From JACPNO01 sp963825405 (GTDB taxonomy: Bacteria; Acidobacteriota; Terriglobia; Bryobacterales; Bryobacteraceae), in contig CAWGTB010000003.1 in the NCBI GenBank assembly GCA_963825405.1, forward strand, positions 744,001 to 808,000: a stretch of 64,000 nt of DNA, in the 5' to 3' direction. How positions within the stretch are numbered: position 1 is the stretch's first letter; each line of letters opens with the position of its first letter. The notes below the pieces were generated by a model, which did not search any database, was not told the origin of the DNA, and worked only from the letters and a program-made list of their open reading frames with translations. The position numbers and the translations under genes were made by a program. This document shows, one piece after another, positions 8,296 through 17,150 of the stretch.

Positions 8296-9606
8296 TTACG
8301 CCGCTAGAGCGCTAGCATTCCCATGGATCTTCCGCACCGCTTCCACGATCTGCTCCATATCCGAACGCGATCCCAGCATCATCGTCTGATAGAACCAGAC
8401 GGCTTCTTCGCAGAGCTGGTCGTTGACGGGGCACGTGTTCCTCTCCAGGTACTCCGCAATTTGCCCGCTTGAATAAATCGTGCGGTACGCCCGCGAATCC
8501 AGCGTGTATTTTAGGAACGGTTCCTTGTTCAGCGGCGTGTAGCCGCCGTCGCTGGGAATTCCTTCGGCTCTCAGCGCTTCCAGAAAACGCTTGCGGGGCA
8601 GGTTCCCAAACTGCTTGGCATCGTAGCGCAGCATATACAGGTGATACGCATTGCGCGTGCATCCCTCATACATCCGCGCTGGATGAATGCCGGGGATTTC
8701 CTGCAGCATCTTAGTAAGGTAAGCCGCGTTCTGCTCGCGGGTGCGCGCCTGCTCTTCCACCCGCTTCCATTGCGACAACAGCAGCGCGCCCTGAAATTCC
8801 GTCATGCGCAAGTTGCAGCCGTTGCGGACATATTGCAGCCCCGCTCCGATGTCGCCGCGCCCGTTGTTGTGGAAGCTCATACAGAGCTTGTACAGCTCCG
8901 AATCATTGGTGAGGACCGCGCCGCCTTCGCCCGCATTCAAATTCTTGGACGCCTGGAAGCTGAAGCAGCCCAAATCGCCTAGCGTGCTCACTTTTTTGTG
9001 ACGCCACTCCGCCAGCGGCGACTGGCACGCATCCTCCACTACCGGGATTTTGTGTTTACGCCCCAGCGCCAAAATCGTGTCCATATCCGCCACCGAGCCG
9101 CCCAGGTGCACTGGCAAAATGCAGCGCGTGCGCGGCGTGATCGCGGCCTCGATCTTCCGAGCGTCGATCTGAAACGTCTCCGGATCGGTGTCGACGAAAA
9201 CCGGCAGCGCATGCTGCAGCAGCACGGCGTTTACGGTCGCGACGAACGTGTACGGCGGAACGATCACCTCATCGCCGGGTCCGATACCCAAAGCGTTCAT
9301 TGACAGAAACAGAGAAGTAGTGCCGTTAGCCGTGGCCAGGCAGTGCTTGGCTCCCAATTGCTCGGCCCACATTTTCTCGAACTGCAGCACGTAGCTGCCG
9401 CCCACGCGGTTCCAGCGCTTGGATTTCAGCACGTCCATCCATTGGCGCTCGTCGTTGTCCTCGATCATCGGCCAGGAGGGAAACGGCGTCGAGCGGACCG
9501 GCTTGCCGCCCAACAGCGCGGGCTTCTCGGTAGTCGCGGCGCGCGCGGCCAGGCTGCTGGTTGCGGCGACAGCTAATACATCACGACGCGTAGGATTCTT
9601 GGACAT
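8296..9606 (-). CDS. DegT/DnrJ/EryC1-family aminotransferase with TAT-like signal
   Basis: A 436-residue PLP-dependent aminotransferase of the sugar-aminotransferase family. Seen: substrate-binding start RWNRVGGSYVLQFEKMWA, the GTTSLFLSMNALGIGPGDEVIVPPYT segment, PVVEDACQSPLAEW, and the PLP lysine in FSFQASKNLNAGEGGA. The N-terminus NPTRRDVLAVAATSSLAARAA looks like a twin-arginine signal, so the enzyme may be exported already folded with PLP. The start at 9606 is preceded by AGGAG; the longer frame lacks this. It is last in the mlaE-to-degT minus-strand run. The family often makes amino sugars for surface glycans; the substrate is unknown. Confidence 0.85.
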   Translation of the reverse strand: MSKNPTRRDVLAVAATSSLAARAATTEKPALLGGKPVRSTPFPSWPMIEDNDERQWMDVLKSKRWNRVGGSYVLQFEKMWAEQLGAKHCLATANGTTSLFLSMNALGIGPGDEVIVPPYTFVATVNAVLLQHALPVFVDTDPETFQIDARKIEAAITPRTRCILPVHLGGSVADMDTILALGRKHKIPVVEDACQSPLAEWRHKKVSTLGDLGCFSFQASKNLNAGEGGAVLTNDSELYKLCMSFHNNGRGDIGAGLQYVRNGCNLRMTEFQGALLLSQWKRVEEQARTREQNAAYLTKMLQEIPGIHPARMYEGCTRNAYHLYMLRYDAKQFGNLPRKRFLEALRAEGIPSDGGYTPLNKEPFLKYTLDSRAYRTIYSSGQIAEYLERNTCPVNDQLCEEAVWFYQTMMLGSRSDMEQIVEAVRKIHGNASALAA

Positions 9607-9632
9607 GAGCGCTCCTTTTATATCTCGATATT

Positions 9633-11051
9633 CTACTGCCGCAGCGACACCTGCGGGAAATATTCGCCGCGCAGCGTCCGGGTCCACCAGCTTCCGTCGG
9701 CACGCTTCTCGGCAAAGGTAGTGAAGTGGTAACCATAGACCCTGGCCCGCACGTAAGTCGGCGGCGCGAGCGGAAATGGATTCCGGCCAAGCAGCCCCAG
9801 CACCTGAGGCGAGCCGCGCAGCAACTGCACCATTAGATTGACGAACCAGCGGTTCTGCTCATAACTGCTCAGAGCCGCGAACCACATCTGCCAATCGAGG
9901 CGCGGCTGGTGCGGTTGCACCCAAACGGGCCGGCGCTTCACGTCTCCGGGCTTGTAGCGGAATTCGTATTCCAGCCATGTCTGGTTGTCGTTCGAGCCTT
10001 CGATCACAATCTCCGACCGCGTCGTGGTCATCACCGCGAAGAGGCCATAGCTGTTCACGATGCCGAATGGCGATGTCCAGCGGAGCACTGCCTGCGCGGG
10101 CATGGGAAGCGCGCCCAGAAATGTCTCGGCGAGTTGCAGGCAGCTCAATAACGCGATGACGGAGACCAGCACCGGCGTTGCCAGACGCGCCACCTGCGGA
10201 AATCGCGGAACAGCCGGCGCTGCGATCTTGCCCTTTAGCCATCGCGGAATCCAGTGTTCGAGCGCCTGATCGTCGCACAGCAGCAGGCACAGCGCGAGGG
10301 TCAGTAGGTTGAAAAAGGCATAGTTGCCGGTTGCAAAAATGAGCAATTGGAACGCCGCCATTACGCCCGCCGCGATGAGCCGCAGCCTTCTGGGCGCGAA
10401 GATGCAGAAGGGCACGGCCAGCTCCACGGTGAACATCATCACTGCCGAGAAAGTCTGGAACCAGCCCGGCAACTGGTGAAAATACCAGGCGAGCGGTGTT
10501 GGCAGCGGCTGCGTCTCGTAGTGATAGCGCAGCGCGGTGAGACTGCGCCAGGCGGGGTCGTGGCTCAATAATTTGACCGCGCCCGAAAGAAACATCAGGC
10601 GGAACAACAGCCAGCGGAACAGCCACACCCGCGCGAAAACTGGCGTGAGAAAGATCGCCAGAAATCCGGTTTCGAGCAGCAGGTAATCCCATTGGAAAGA
10701 CAAAAACGCCTGGCCTGCCGCCACCAGCGAGAGGTAAAGCACGAACAGAATCGCGGCCGCTGCGCGCTGAGCGAATCCCAGAATCGTCGCGACCGACAGC
10801 AGCGCGCCCGTAACGCATAGGGTCCGTAGAAACGAATCGCTCGCGCTGAACCAGCACAGCGTAGGCACGTGCAGCCATGCCGTGTCGCCCACTGCGTTGT
10901 ACACAGCGCGCAGAAAATCACGCACCGGCAGAACGCCGTTCACGCCCAGCAAGCCGGTGACCTGCACGCTCAAGGAAAGAAAGGCGATCAGGTAAATGAC
11001 GCCCAGGCATCGAAAAAACAGCGAGCTGGTGAGTGAGTAAGTATTCTTCAC
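9633..11051 (-). CDS. Lipase maturation factor family membrane protein
   Basis: A 472-residue polytopic membrane protein matching the lipase maturation factor (LMF1-like) family. Landmarks are the N-terminal FFRCLGVIYLIAFLSLSVQVTGLLG with GVLPVRDFL, SFQWDYLLLETGFLAIFL, FRLMFLSGAVKLLSHDPAWRSLTALRYHYETQPLPTP, and a soluble C-terminal part with RLDWQMWFAALSSYEQNRWF. About eight membrane segments can be seen. In animals LMF1 helps lipases mature in the ER; the bacterial role is unknown and may concern envelope proteins. It overlaps the rsmI gene by 4 bp (ATGA-type), so it is co-translated in the operon. Confidence 0.85.
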   Translation of the reverse strand: MKNTYSLTSSLFFRCLGVIYLIAFLSLSVQVTGLLGVNGVLPVRDFLRAVYNAVGDTAWLHVPTLCWFSASDSFLRTLCVTGALLSVATILGFAQRAAAAILFVLYLSLVAAGQAFLSFQWDYLLLETGFLAIFLTPVFARVWLFRWLLFRLMFLSGAVKLLSHDPAWRSLTALRYHYETQPLPTPLAWYFHQLPGWFQTFSAVMMFTVELAVPFCIFAPRRLRLIAAGVMAAFQLLIFATGNYAFFNLLTLALCLLLCDDQALEHWIPRWLKGKIAAPAVPRFPQVARLATPVLVSVIALLSCLQLAETFLGALPMPAQAVLRWTSPFGIVNSYGLFAVMTTTRSEIVIEGSNDNQTWLEYEFRYKPGDVKRRPVWVQPHQPRLDWQMWFAALSSYEQNRWFVNLMVQLLRGSPQVLGLLGRNPFPLAPPTYVRARVYGYHFTTFAEKRADGSWWTRTLRGEYFPQVSLRQ

Positions 11052-11875
11052 GAAGTTTTCCGCTCGATTTCGCGGTAGACGTCACGCTTGGATAATCCGC
11101 GCCGCCTGGCCACGGCCTTCATCGCATCCATCCGGCTGAGCCCTTCCCGCATGCATGCCGCGACTGCTTCGTCGAGCGGTGTCGAATCCGGGGGAGGTTC
11201 GGCCGGCCGTCCAATCAGCAGGGTGATCTCGCCTTTGACCGAGTCGCGCGCCGCGAGCATGGCGCGCACTTCCCCGGCAGCGCCCCGCACAAACTCTTCA
11301 TGGATTTTGGTTAGCTCGCGAGCCACTACCACCGGGCGCGGCCCTAGCGTTTGCTCGACATCGGCGAGGGCATCCAAAATGCGATGCGGCGCTTCATAAA
11401 ATACCAGCGTCGCTTCCACTTCCGCCAGCGACTTGAGTGCGCGAATCCGCTGGCCCGATTTCGCCGGCAAAAAACCACCGAAATAGAAAGCATCGGTCGG
11501 CATGCCGGAAGCTGCGAGCGCGGTGACCAGCGCCGAAGCGCCAGGAATCGGCACCACCGGGATACCGTTTTGAATCGCGGCGGCGACGAGACGGTAGCCC
11601 GGATCGGATACCAGCGGCATGCCGGCGTCGGAAACCAGCGCGACCGAAACTCCGGCCAGCAGCTTGGCTGTCAACTCGGCGGCGCGCTCGCGCTCGTTGT
11701 GTTCGTGATAGCTAACCGCGGGCTTGTCGATGCTGTAATGATCCAGCAGTCGGCGGGTATGCCGCGTGTCTTCGCAGGCGATCAGGCCGGCTTCGCGCAG
11801 CGTCCGCACGGCGCGAAACGTGATGTCTTCCAGGTTGCCGATGGGCGTCGCGACCAGATACAGCGTGCCCGTCAT
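11048..11875 (-). CDS. rsmI: 16S rRNA (cytidine1402-2'-O)-methyltransferase
   Basis: A 275-residue tetrapyrrole-methylase-fold enzyme that methylates the ribose of C1402 in 16S rRNA. Diagnostic segments are GTLYLVATPIGNLEDITFRAV near the N-terminus, CEDTRHTRRLLDHY, SDAGMPLVSDPGYRLV, PIPGASALVTALAASGMPTD, and FYEAPHRILDAL. The C-terminal tail (RMDAMKAVARRRGLSKRDVY) is the usual small helical extension. Length and order are normal. It overlaps both neighbours by 4 bp, so translation is coupled in a run with the deacetylase and the lipase maturation factor. Confidence 0.93.
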   Translation of the reverse strand: MTGTLYLVATPIGNLEDITFRAVRTLREAGLIACEDTRHTRRLLDHYSIDKPAVSYHEHNERERAAELTAKLLAGVSVALVSDAGMPLVSDPGYRLVAAAIQNGIPVVPIPGASALVTALAASGMPTDAFYFGGFLPAKSGQRIRALKSLAEVEATLVFYEAPHRILDALADVEQTLGPRPVVVARELTKIHEEFVRGAAGEVRAMLAARDSVKGEITLLIGRPAEPPPDSTPLDEAVAACMREGLSRMDAMKAVARRRGLSKRDVYREIERKTS

Positions 11876-12693
11876 GAGGCCAGCTTTCGGTAGTTGATCA
11901 GCTCGATGCCCGCATCTGCAATCGCCTGCCGTGTTTCCGGGGCGATTAATGCCGCCAACTCGCGCGCCCGGCTTTCCTTCAGACGCGTGCGCGCCTGCCG
12001 CAGTTCATCGCCCAAGTTTCCCGGATGGCACATCAACTCCGTGAGCCCTTCGGGCAGCGCGAGCAGCAGGCGCGCGAGCCCGCCAGTCTCCATGCGGCCG
12101 GTGATTTGGAATCCGGCGAAATGATCCGTGGTACGGCACCCATGGCGGACGAGTGCCGCCTGGAATCGTCGGCGCACCACACGGAGGCTGTCGCTAGTAG
12201 CGCGTGTAAGCCAGGACGCCCCGGAGCGGGCGGAGGTGATCGGCAAGTCGAACGGCCGCCGCACCCAGCGAATTTTGAATTCTTCGGCGATGCGCCCCAC
12301 GGCTTCGAGAACCGGCGGCGCCAGATGCGTATGCTTATGCGTGTCCAGGTGCGTGAGGGCAATGCCGGCCGCGAGAATGGCGCGCACCTGCGCCGCGCAC
12401 TCGTCGTACAAATGAATCTTCCTCGCCGCAATTGCCATCAGTAACCGGGGAACACTCGCCGGCAGTGCTGTGCCAGGCGCGGCAAGCGATTTTCCGCCAA
12501 CCAGCACCAGATGGCAGCCGATGTCGAGGGTAGGGTTTTCGCGCGCCAGCCGCACGGCGTCCTCAAACGCGCCGCCATTGGCCATCAGCGTGGTTGCGGT
12601 CAGAATGCCGCGGCGGTGCGCTTCCACGATTCCCTGATTCACATCGCGCGTGAAACCGAAATCGTCGGCGTTCACGATTAACTGCCGCCTCAC
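11872..12693 (-). CDS. ChbG/HpnK (YdjC-like) family deacetylase
   Basis: A 273-residue deacetylase of the YdjC superfamily. The metal-binding start is LIVNADDFGFTRDVNQGI with the Asp pair, followed by IGCHLVLVGGKSL, the HLDTHKHTHLAPPV metal site and LMCHPGNLGDE. Family members deacetylate chitin-type disaccharides (ChbG) or act in hopanoid biosynthesis (HpnK). Here it sits directly downstream of an MlaEFD lipid-transport set, which favours a hopanoid or envelope-lipid role, but no hopanoid genes are in view. It overlaps rsmI by 4 bp and lies 2 bp after mlaD. Confidence 0.85.
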   Translation of the reverse strand: MRRQLIVNADDFGFTRDVNQGIVEAHRRGILTATTLMANGGAFEDAVRLARENPTLDIGCHLVLVGGKSLAAPGTALPASVPRLLMAIAARKIHLYDECAAQVRAILAAGIALTHLDTHKHTHLAPPVLEAVGRIAEEFKIRWVRRPFDLPITSARSGASWLTRATSDSLRVVRRRFQAALVRHGCRTTDHFAGFQITGRMETGGLARLLLALPEGLTELMCHPGNLGDELRQARTRLKESRARELAALIAPETRQAIADAGIELINYRKLAS

Positions 12694-12695
12694 GT

Positions 12696-13769
12696 TTAGA
12701 ATATCGCCAGCTTGATGCGCAGAAACTTTTTCGGATTGGCGCGTACGTCTTTCAGCAGCGCGTTCATCTCGCCGGTCACGCCCTTCAGGCTGTCGTAAAG
12801 CTGCGGGTTTACCATCAACTGGCCCAGCGTGCCCTGGCCAGAATTCAACTTGTCGATGGTGGTATCGACCTTGCCCAACAGTTGATTGATCTGGCGGTAC
12901 AGCTCTTCGTCCTTCAGGAGCTTGCCCGCCGTGCCTTTGCCGGCGTCGAGATCTTCCAGCATCTTATTGATGCGGCCGGTCGTTACGCGCAGATCGTCGA
13001 ACAGCGCCGGGTCCTTTAGCAATTTTCCGGCAGTGCCTTTGCCCTGCTGCAGCTCGGTCGCAATGTCGTTTAGGCGCTGCAGCGTGCCGCGGACATCTTT
13101 ATAAAGCGCGTCATCGTACATCAGTTTGGATAGCGTTCCGTTGCCGGTCCGCAAATCGGTGATGATCTTTTCGGTTTGCTCCACAGCGGCGTTCAGGCGC
13201 GCGTACAGTTCTTCATCCTTGAAAAACTTTCCCAGATTGCCCTTGCCGGCCTCGACATCGTTGAGAAGCCCGTCCACGCGCTTCAGCAGCCCCTGGAAGG
13301 ACTGCAGCAAACCGGCGCTCTGCGCCATCAGCTCCGGAATATCCTGGCTGGGAACGCTGCGGATTTCGGCGCCGCGCTTCACCGGCGTCGGGCTCGATCC
13401 TTTGGTGATGTTGACGAATTTTTCGCCCAGCAGGTTGGAAGCGCTAATGCGCGCCACCGAATCGTCGGGGATCTGCGCCCGCATGTCTTCCGGGATGGTC
13501 ATGAGGATTTCCACTACCCGAGCCGGATCTTTCGAGTTGGACAACCTCAGCTTGTCCACAGTGCCGGCCTGAATGCCGTTGAGCCGCACCATCGTGCCTT
13601 CGGCCATTCCGGAAGAGTCGTCCATGAAAGTGCGCAGCTCGAACGTGCGTTCAAAAAAATTGCCTTTGCCAGTGAGTAGAAAGATAAGCACGGCGGCAAT
13701 GAGCATGGCCACCGAGGCCATAATGCCCACCCGCAACTTGGCGAAACTGACTCGTTGAGGTGACGCCAT
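12696..13769 (-). CDS. MlaD-family (MCE) lipid-transport protein with tandem repeats
   Basis: A 357-residue protein. One N-terminal membrane helix (FAKLRVGIMASVAMLIAAVLIFLLTG, split in the protein by positions about 9-34) precedes an MCE domain (about 40-120: MAEGTMVRLNGIQAGTVDKL, SNLLGEKFVNI). The C-terminal half, about 165-345, holds five repeats of roughly 38 residues with the signature GKGTxGKLLKDxxLYxxL. Members bind lipid in the periplasm and deliver it to or from an MlaE/MlaF transporter. The ATPase and permease genes lie just upstream on the same strand, giving a complete inner-membrane unit. The repeats probably form an extended helical arm across the periplasm; that part is inference. 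Confidence 0.85.
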   Translation of the reverse strand: MASPQRVSFAKLRVGIMASVAMLIAAVLIFLLTGKGNFFERTFELRTFMDDSSGMAEGTMVRLNGIQAGTVDKLRLSNSKDPARVVEILMTIPEDMRAQIPDDSVARISASNLLGEKFVNITKGSSPTPVKRGAEIRSVPSQDIPELMAQSAGLLQSFQGLLKRVDGLLNDVEAGKGNLGKFFKDEELYARLNAAVEQTEKIITDLRTGNGTLSKLMYDDALYKDVRGTLQRLNDIATELQQGKGTAGKLLKDPALFDDLRVTTGRINKMLEDLDAGKGTAGKLLKDEELYRQINQLLGKVDTTIDKLNSGQGTLGQLMVNPQLYDSLKGVTGEMNALLKDVRANPKKFLRIKLAIF

Positions 13770-13772
13770 AGA

Positions 13773-14597
13773 TTATCCGCCCTGCATCTTCCGGAACTTG
13801 GCGATATAAGGATCGCTTTGGGCTTCCAGCTCCGCTTGCCCGCCCTCGAAAATAAGTTGGCCTTCGCGCATCACCAGGAACTTGGTTCGCAATTTTTGCT
13901 CGCTTTCCCGGGCAGGATCCAATTTGCCGTTCTCAGGATTGTAGCGGAAATTGGCCACCAGGTTTCCATCCTGATAGCGATGGGTGACGATCAGGGTCGT
14001 GGTGTTCGCCAAATCCCGCTCTTTAATGATGAGCGCCATGATGGTGTACGCGGTGATAGGATCGAGGCCCGCCGTCGGAGAATCGTAGAGCAGAAGGGCC
14101 GGCCGGCTTACCACCGCGCGGGCAATCGCCGCCCGCCGCCGCATGCCACCGGAGAGTTCGCTCGGGAATCGCCGCAGCGTTTGCCCCAGTTCAACGAATT
14201 TCAACGCTTCTTCCACCCGGCCCTGCACTTCGCCTGGGGCGCATTGGATCGCTTTTTGGTTCAGCAGCGGATAGGCCACGTTCTCCTCTATCGTCAGCGA
14301 ATCGAACAACGCGCTCTCCTGGAACAGCATTCCCAACCGGCTGCGGACCTCAAACATCTCCCGCTCGCTCAAGCGGGTAATATCCTTGCCAAAAACGAAA
14401 ACCGATCCCTTCTCCACCGGATTCAGGCCCATCGCCGTCTTCAGCAACACGGTCTTGCCGCTCGAAGCCGCCCCCAGGATAATGCGGGCCTGCCCCTTGA
14501 AAACCTCGAACGAGATGTCCCTTAGCGCCGGCACGCCGTCGAAGGACACCGTCACCCGGTCGAACCTGAGCACACTCTCTGGGGGCGCATCCGGCAT
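13773..14597 (-). CDS. ABC transporter ATP-binding protein, MlaF-type
   Basis: A 274-residue ATPase partnering the MlaE permease. It has Walker A in ILGAASSGKTVLLKT (an unusual GAASSGKT), a Q-loop (LFQESALFD), signature LSGGMRRRAAIARA, Walker B ALLLYDSPTAGLDP and the H-loop VTHRYQ. The frame runs further upstream, but the ATG at 14597 gives MPDAPPES and overlaps the mlaE stop by one base (TAATG), so that start is preferred. It energises lipid movement between inner and outer membranes. The Asp instead of Glu after Walker B (YDSP) differs from the usual DEP pattern, yet is seen in MlaF-like proteins. Confidence 0.88.
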   Translation of the reverse strand: MPDAPPESVLRFDRVTVSFDGVPALRDISFEVFKGQARIILGAASSGKTVLLKTAMGLNPVEKGSVFVFGKDITRLSEREMFEVRSRLGMLFQESALFDSLTIEENVAYPLLNQKAIQCAPGEVQGRVEEALKFVELGQTLRRFPSELSGGMRRRAAIARAVVSRPALLLYDSPTAGLDPITAYTIMALIIKERDLANTTTLIVTHRYQDGNLVANFRYNPENGKLDPARESEQKLRTKFLVMREGQLIFEGGQAELEAQSDPYIAKFRKMQGG

Positions 14598-15364
14598 TAC
14601 GAAGATACAAGTTGGCTGGTGAAGATTCTCGTGAGGAAAAACGTCAGCACGAAAATTAGCACCGAAGCCCAGACTACCGCCTGTGTTGTAGCCTTGCCCA
14701 CGCCTTGGGTTCCGCCAGTGGCGCGCAGCCCGAAGTAACATCCCATCAGCGAGATGACGAACGCGAACATGAACGGCTTTAGCAGTCCCTGCGTCAGGTC
14801 ATTCCAATACAGTGATTGCCACACCGATGTCCAGTAGGGGCGCGCGGGCAGGCCGAGCAGCACGGTGTTGACGATCCACCCGCCTACCATGCCCGAAAAA
14901 TCGGCAATGATCGTCAGCAGCGGCAGCACAATGCAGGTGGCGATTACGCGGGGCGTTACCAGTTTCTGAATCGGATCCGTCCCCAACGCGCGCATGGCGT
15001 CAATCTGTTCGGTGACTTTCATCGATCCGAGTTCGCTCGCGATCCCGGAGGAATTGCGGCCCGCCACCATCAGCGCTGTCAGCACCGGTCCCAGTTCGCG
15101 CACCAGAGTGATGGAAACCGCCTGTCCTACCCGGCTGGTCTGCCCCCATTGCGCCAGCACGCGCGCCATCTGCAACGCCATCACCGCGCCGCTGAAGAAA
15201 CCAGTGAGGATGACGATGAAAAGGCTTCCCACGCCGATCGTATCCATCTGCAAAGCGATGTCGTCGGTGTAATGCGGAGGGCGGAAAAGATTGCGCAGGG
15301 CCCTGCCAAAGAGGATGTAAAAATCCTGAATTGCGATGACGGGTCCCAGCAGAAAATCGAACAT
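14597..15364 (-). CDS. MlaE-family lipid ABC transporter permease
   Basis: A 255-residue permease of the MlaE family and first gene of the minus-strand run. Typical segments are FFSGAVMALQMARVLAQWGQ, the ELGPVLTALMVAGRNSSGIASELGSMKVTEQIDAM stretch (split here by natural landmarks ELGPVLT, VAGR, SELGSM), DPIQKLVTPRVIA, and the C-terminal GCYFGLRATGGTQGVGKATTQAVV. About five membrane segments. With the MlaF and MlaD genes it forms a phospholipid-trafficking system of the outer membrane. It is divergent from the P1 peptidase gene, 43 bp apart. Confidence 0.9.
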   Translation of the reverse strand: MFDFLLGPVIAIQDFYILFGRALRNLFRPPHYTDDIALQMDTIGVGSLFIVILTGFFSGAVMALQMARVLAQWGQTSRVGQAVSITLVRELGPVLTALMVAGRNSSGIASELGSMKVTEQIDAMRALGTDPIQKLVTPRVIATCIVLPLLTIIADFSGMVGGWIVNTVLLGLPARPYWTSVWQSLYWNDLTQGLLKPFMFAFVISLMGCYFGLRATGGTQGVGKATTQAVVWASVLIFVLTFFLTRIFTSQLVSS

Positions 15365-15407
15365 TTCGTGGCGCCTCGACCCTCGATGCTACCATACAAC
15401 TATCCAA

Positions 15408-16361
15408 ATGAAGGGACTTACGGACATTCCGGGCATCAAAGTCGGACACGCGTCCGATTACGACGGCATAACAGGCTGCACCGTGATCCTTTGCGAAGCC
15501 GGCGCCGCTGCGGGCGTGGATGTGCGCGGTGCCGCCACCGGAACCGAAGAATTAGACACGCTGAGCTCACGTCATTCGGTGGAACGGATTCACGCCGTCG
15601 TCCTGTCCGGAGGCAGCGCGTTCGGTCTGGAATCGGCTTCCGGCGTGCGCCGGTTTCTGGAACATAAAGGTGTAGGTTTCCAAACTGGCGCGGCACTTGT
15701 ACCCATCGTGCCCGCCGCCATCCTATACGACCTCGGAATTGGCAAGCCTAACGTCAGGCCCACCCGCGAGATGGGCGAAGCCGCCGCGGCTGCTGCTACC
15801 ACCGACGCCGTGAAGGAAGGCAACGTGGGCGCTGGCACCGGCGCGACGGTGGGCAAATTGTTCGGGATGAAACAGGCCATGAAGGCCGGCATTGGTTCCT
15901 ACACGGTGGAACTCAGCAGCGGCGTCCGCGTGGCGGCGCTGGTGGCGGTGAATGCCGTTGGCGACGTGCGCGATCCCGAGACCGGCAAGATCATCGCCGG
16001 CGCGCGCCAAGGGCCGGACAGCCGCGAATTCGCCGACACCGAATTGCAAATCAAGCGCGGAACCCCCAGAGGCGCCCCGCGGCGCACCAACACCACGCTG
16101 GCGCTGGTCGCGACCGATGCCAAGTTGACCAAGAATGGCGCTACGCGCCTGGCCCAACAGGCCACGCTTGGCATGGCACGCACGATTTATCCCGTCAACA
16201 CCGCGTTCGATGGCGACGTGACGTTTGCGCTTTCGCTGGGCGAAGCACAGGCCGACATCACCGCGCTGGGCGTGGCCGGGGCGGAGGCGCTGGCGCAGGC
16301 TATCCTCAGGGCGGTAAGAAGCGCAGCCACCCTGGGCGGCGTGCCGGGATTGGCCGGCTAG
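15408..16361 (+). CDS. P1 family (DmpA-like) N-terminal-nucleophile peptidase
   Basis: A 317-residue protein matching the DmpA/BapA aminopeptidase family. Seen: LTDIPGIKVGHASDYDGITGCTVILCE at the N-terminus (only landmarks ITGCTVIL quoted), VERIHAVVLSGGSAFGLESASGV, VPAAILYDL, GNVGAGTGATVGK, and the autocleavage region PRRTNTTLALVATDA, where a Thr near residue 229 is the likely nucleophile. Family members self-cleave into two chains and release N-terminal D- or beta-amino acids from peptides. ATG at 15408 was chosen because the longer frame overlaps mlaE and does not resemble the family. Confidence 0.88.
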   Translation: MKGLTDIPGIKVGHASDYDGITGCTVILCEAGAAAGVDVRGAATGTEELDTLSSRHSVERIHAVVLSGGSAFGLESASGVRRFLEHKGVGFQTGAALVPIVPAAILYDLGIGKPNVRPTREMGEAAAAAATTDAVKEGNVGAGTGATVGKLFGMKQAMKAGIGSYTVELSSGVRVAALVAVNAVGDVRDPETGKIIAGARQGPDSREFADTELQIKRGTPRGAPRRTNTTLALVATDAKLTKNGATRLAQQATLGMARTIYPVNTAFDGDVTFALSLGEAQADITALGVAGAEALAQAILRAVRSAATLGGVPGLAG

Positions 16362-16380
16362 CGAAATAAGCAGAGGACCA

Positions 16381-17135
16381 TTGCTGATCGCGCGTGTTGT
16401 GCCTGTCGTATTGCTCACCATCCTCGCCGGGTGTAGCGCCGCGCCCAAACGGCCGTCCATCCAGACGCTCGAGCCTGGTGTCCTGAAAATCGCGGTCACC
16501 GGCACCACGGTCACCGATCCGCTCAACCCCGAGCAGTGGATGTATCGGTACGCGGAGCGCCTCGGACACGATCTGGGCCTTCGCGTGGAATGGCACGTGG
16601 TGCCGTTCGACAAGTCCTGGGAGCTTGCAGGCAAGGACGTCGTGGATGTCGTCGCGACCAACCTCGCCAACTTTCCGGACCGCGTCAGCCCGGGCGGCAC
16701 GTTCTCGTCGCCGTTTCTCTATGAGCAGCGCGCGCTGCGGATTCGGGCCGCCGATAGGTCGCAGTACCGTACCTTGCCGACTTCGCCGGCCGGAAAGTGG
16801 GCGCCGTCAAGGGGATGGCCGCCGAGCGTGATCTACTTCGCCGCGCGCCATCCGGCGTGCAGATTGTCTCGACCGCGACTTTTCCTGAACTCTACCAGCA
16901 GTTTAGCTTGGGCCAACTGGATGCCATCGCGCAAGCCGAGTACTTCACCCTCGACGGCCGCGTCATTCCGTCGTACGGGCCGGATATCGCACTGATCGAC
17001 CACCACGACTTGAATCCCGGGCAGCGCGAGGAATCGGTGTTGGTGGTGCGCAACAAGAGCGCGCGCCTGCTTGAGGCGGTCAATACTTTCGTGGCGCGTA
17101 CGCCGTTTCCGCTACATCTCACGCGCGAGCGCTGA
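16381..17135 (+). CDS. Extracellular solute-binding lipoprotein (SBP family 3-like; one frameshift)
   Basis: About 251 residues after correction. A lipoprotein signal (LLTILAGC, lipid on Cys about residue 19) leads into a type-2 periplasmic-binding fold: VLKIAVTGTTV, YRYAERLGHDLGLRVEWHVVPF, DVVDVVATNLANF, then after the break RKVGAVKGMAAERDLL and YQQFSLGQLDAIAQAEYFTL. The frame breaks near 16775; adding one C (expected YRTLADFAGRKVGAV) restores the fold, so it is probably a sequencing error. The ligand is unknown, and amino-acid-like molecules are usual for this fold. No transporter genes adjoin, so it may act alone or as a sensor partner. The start is TTG at 16381, or one further inside. Confidence 0.7.
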
Positions 17136-17150
17136 TGCGCGGCCGGCGGC

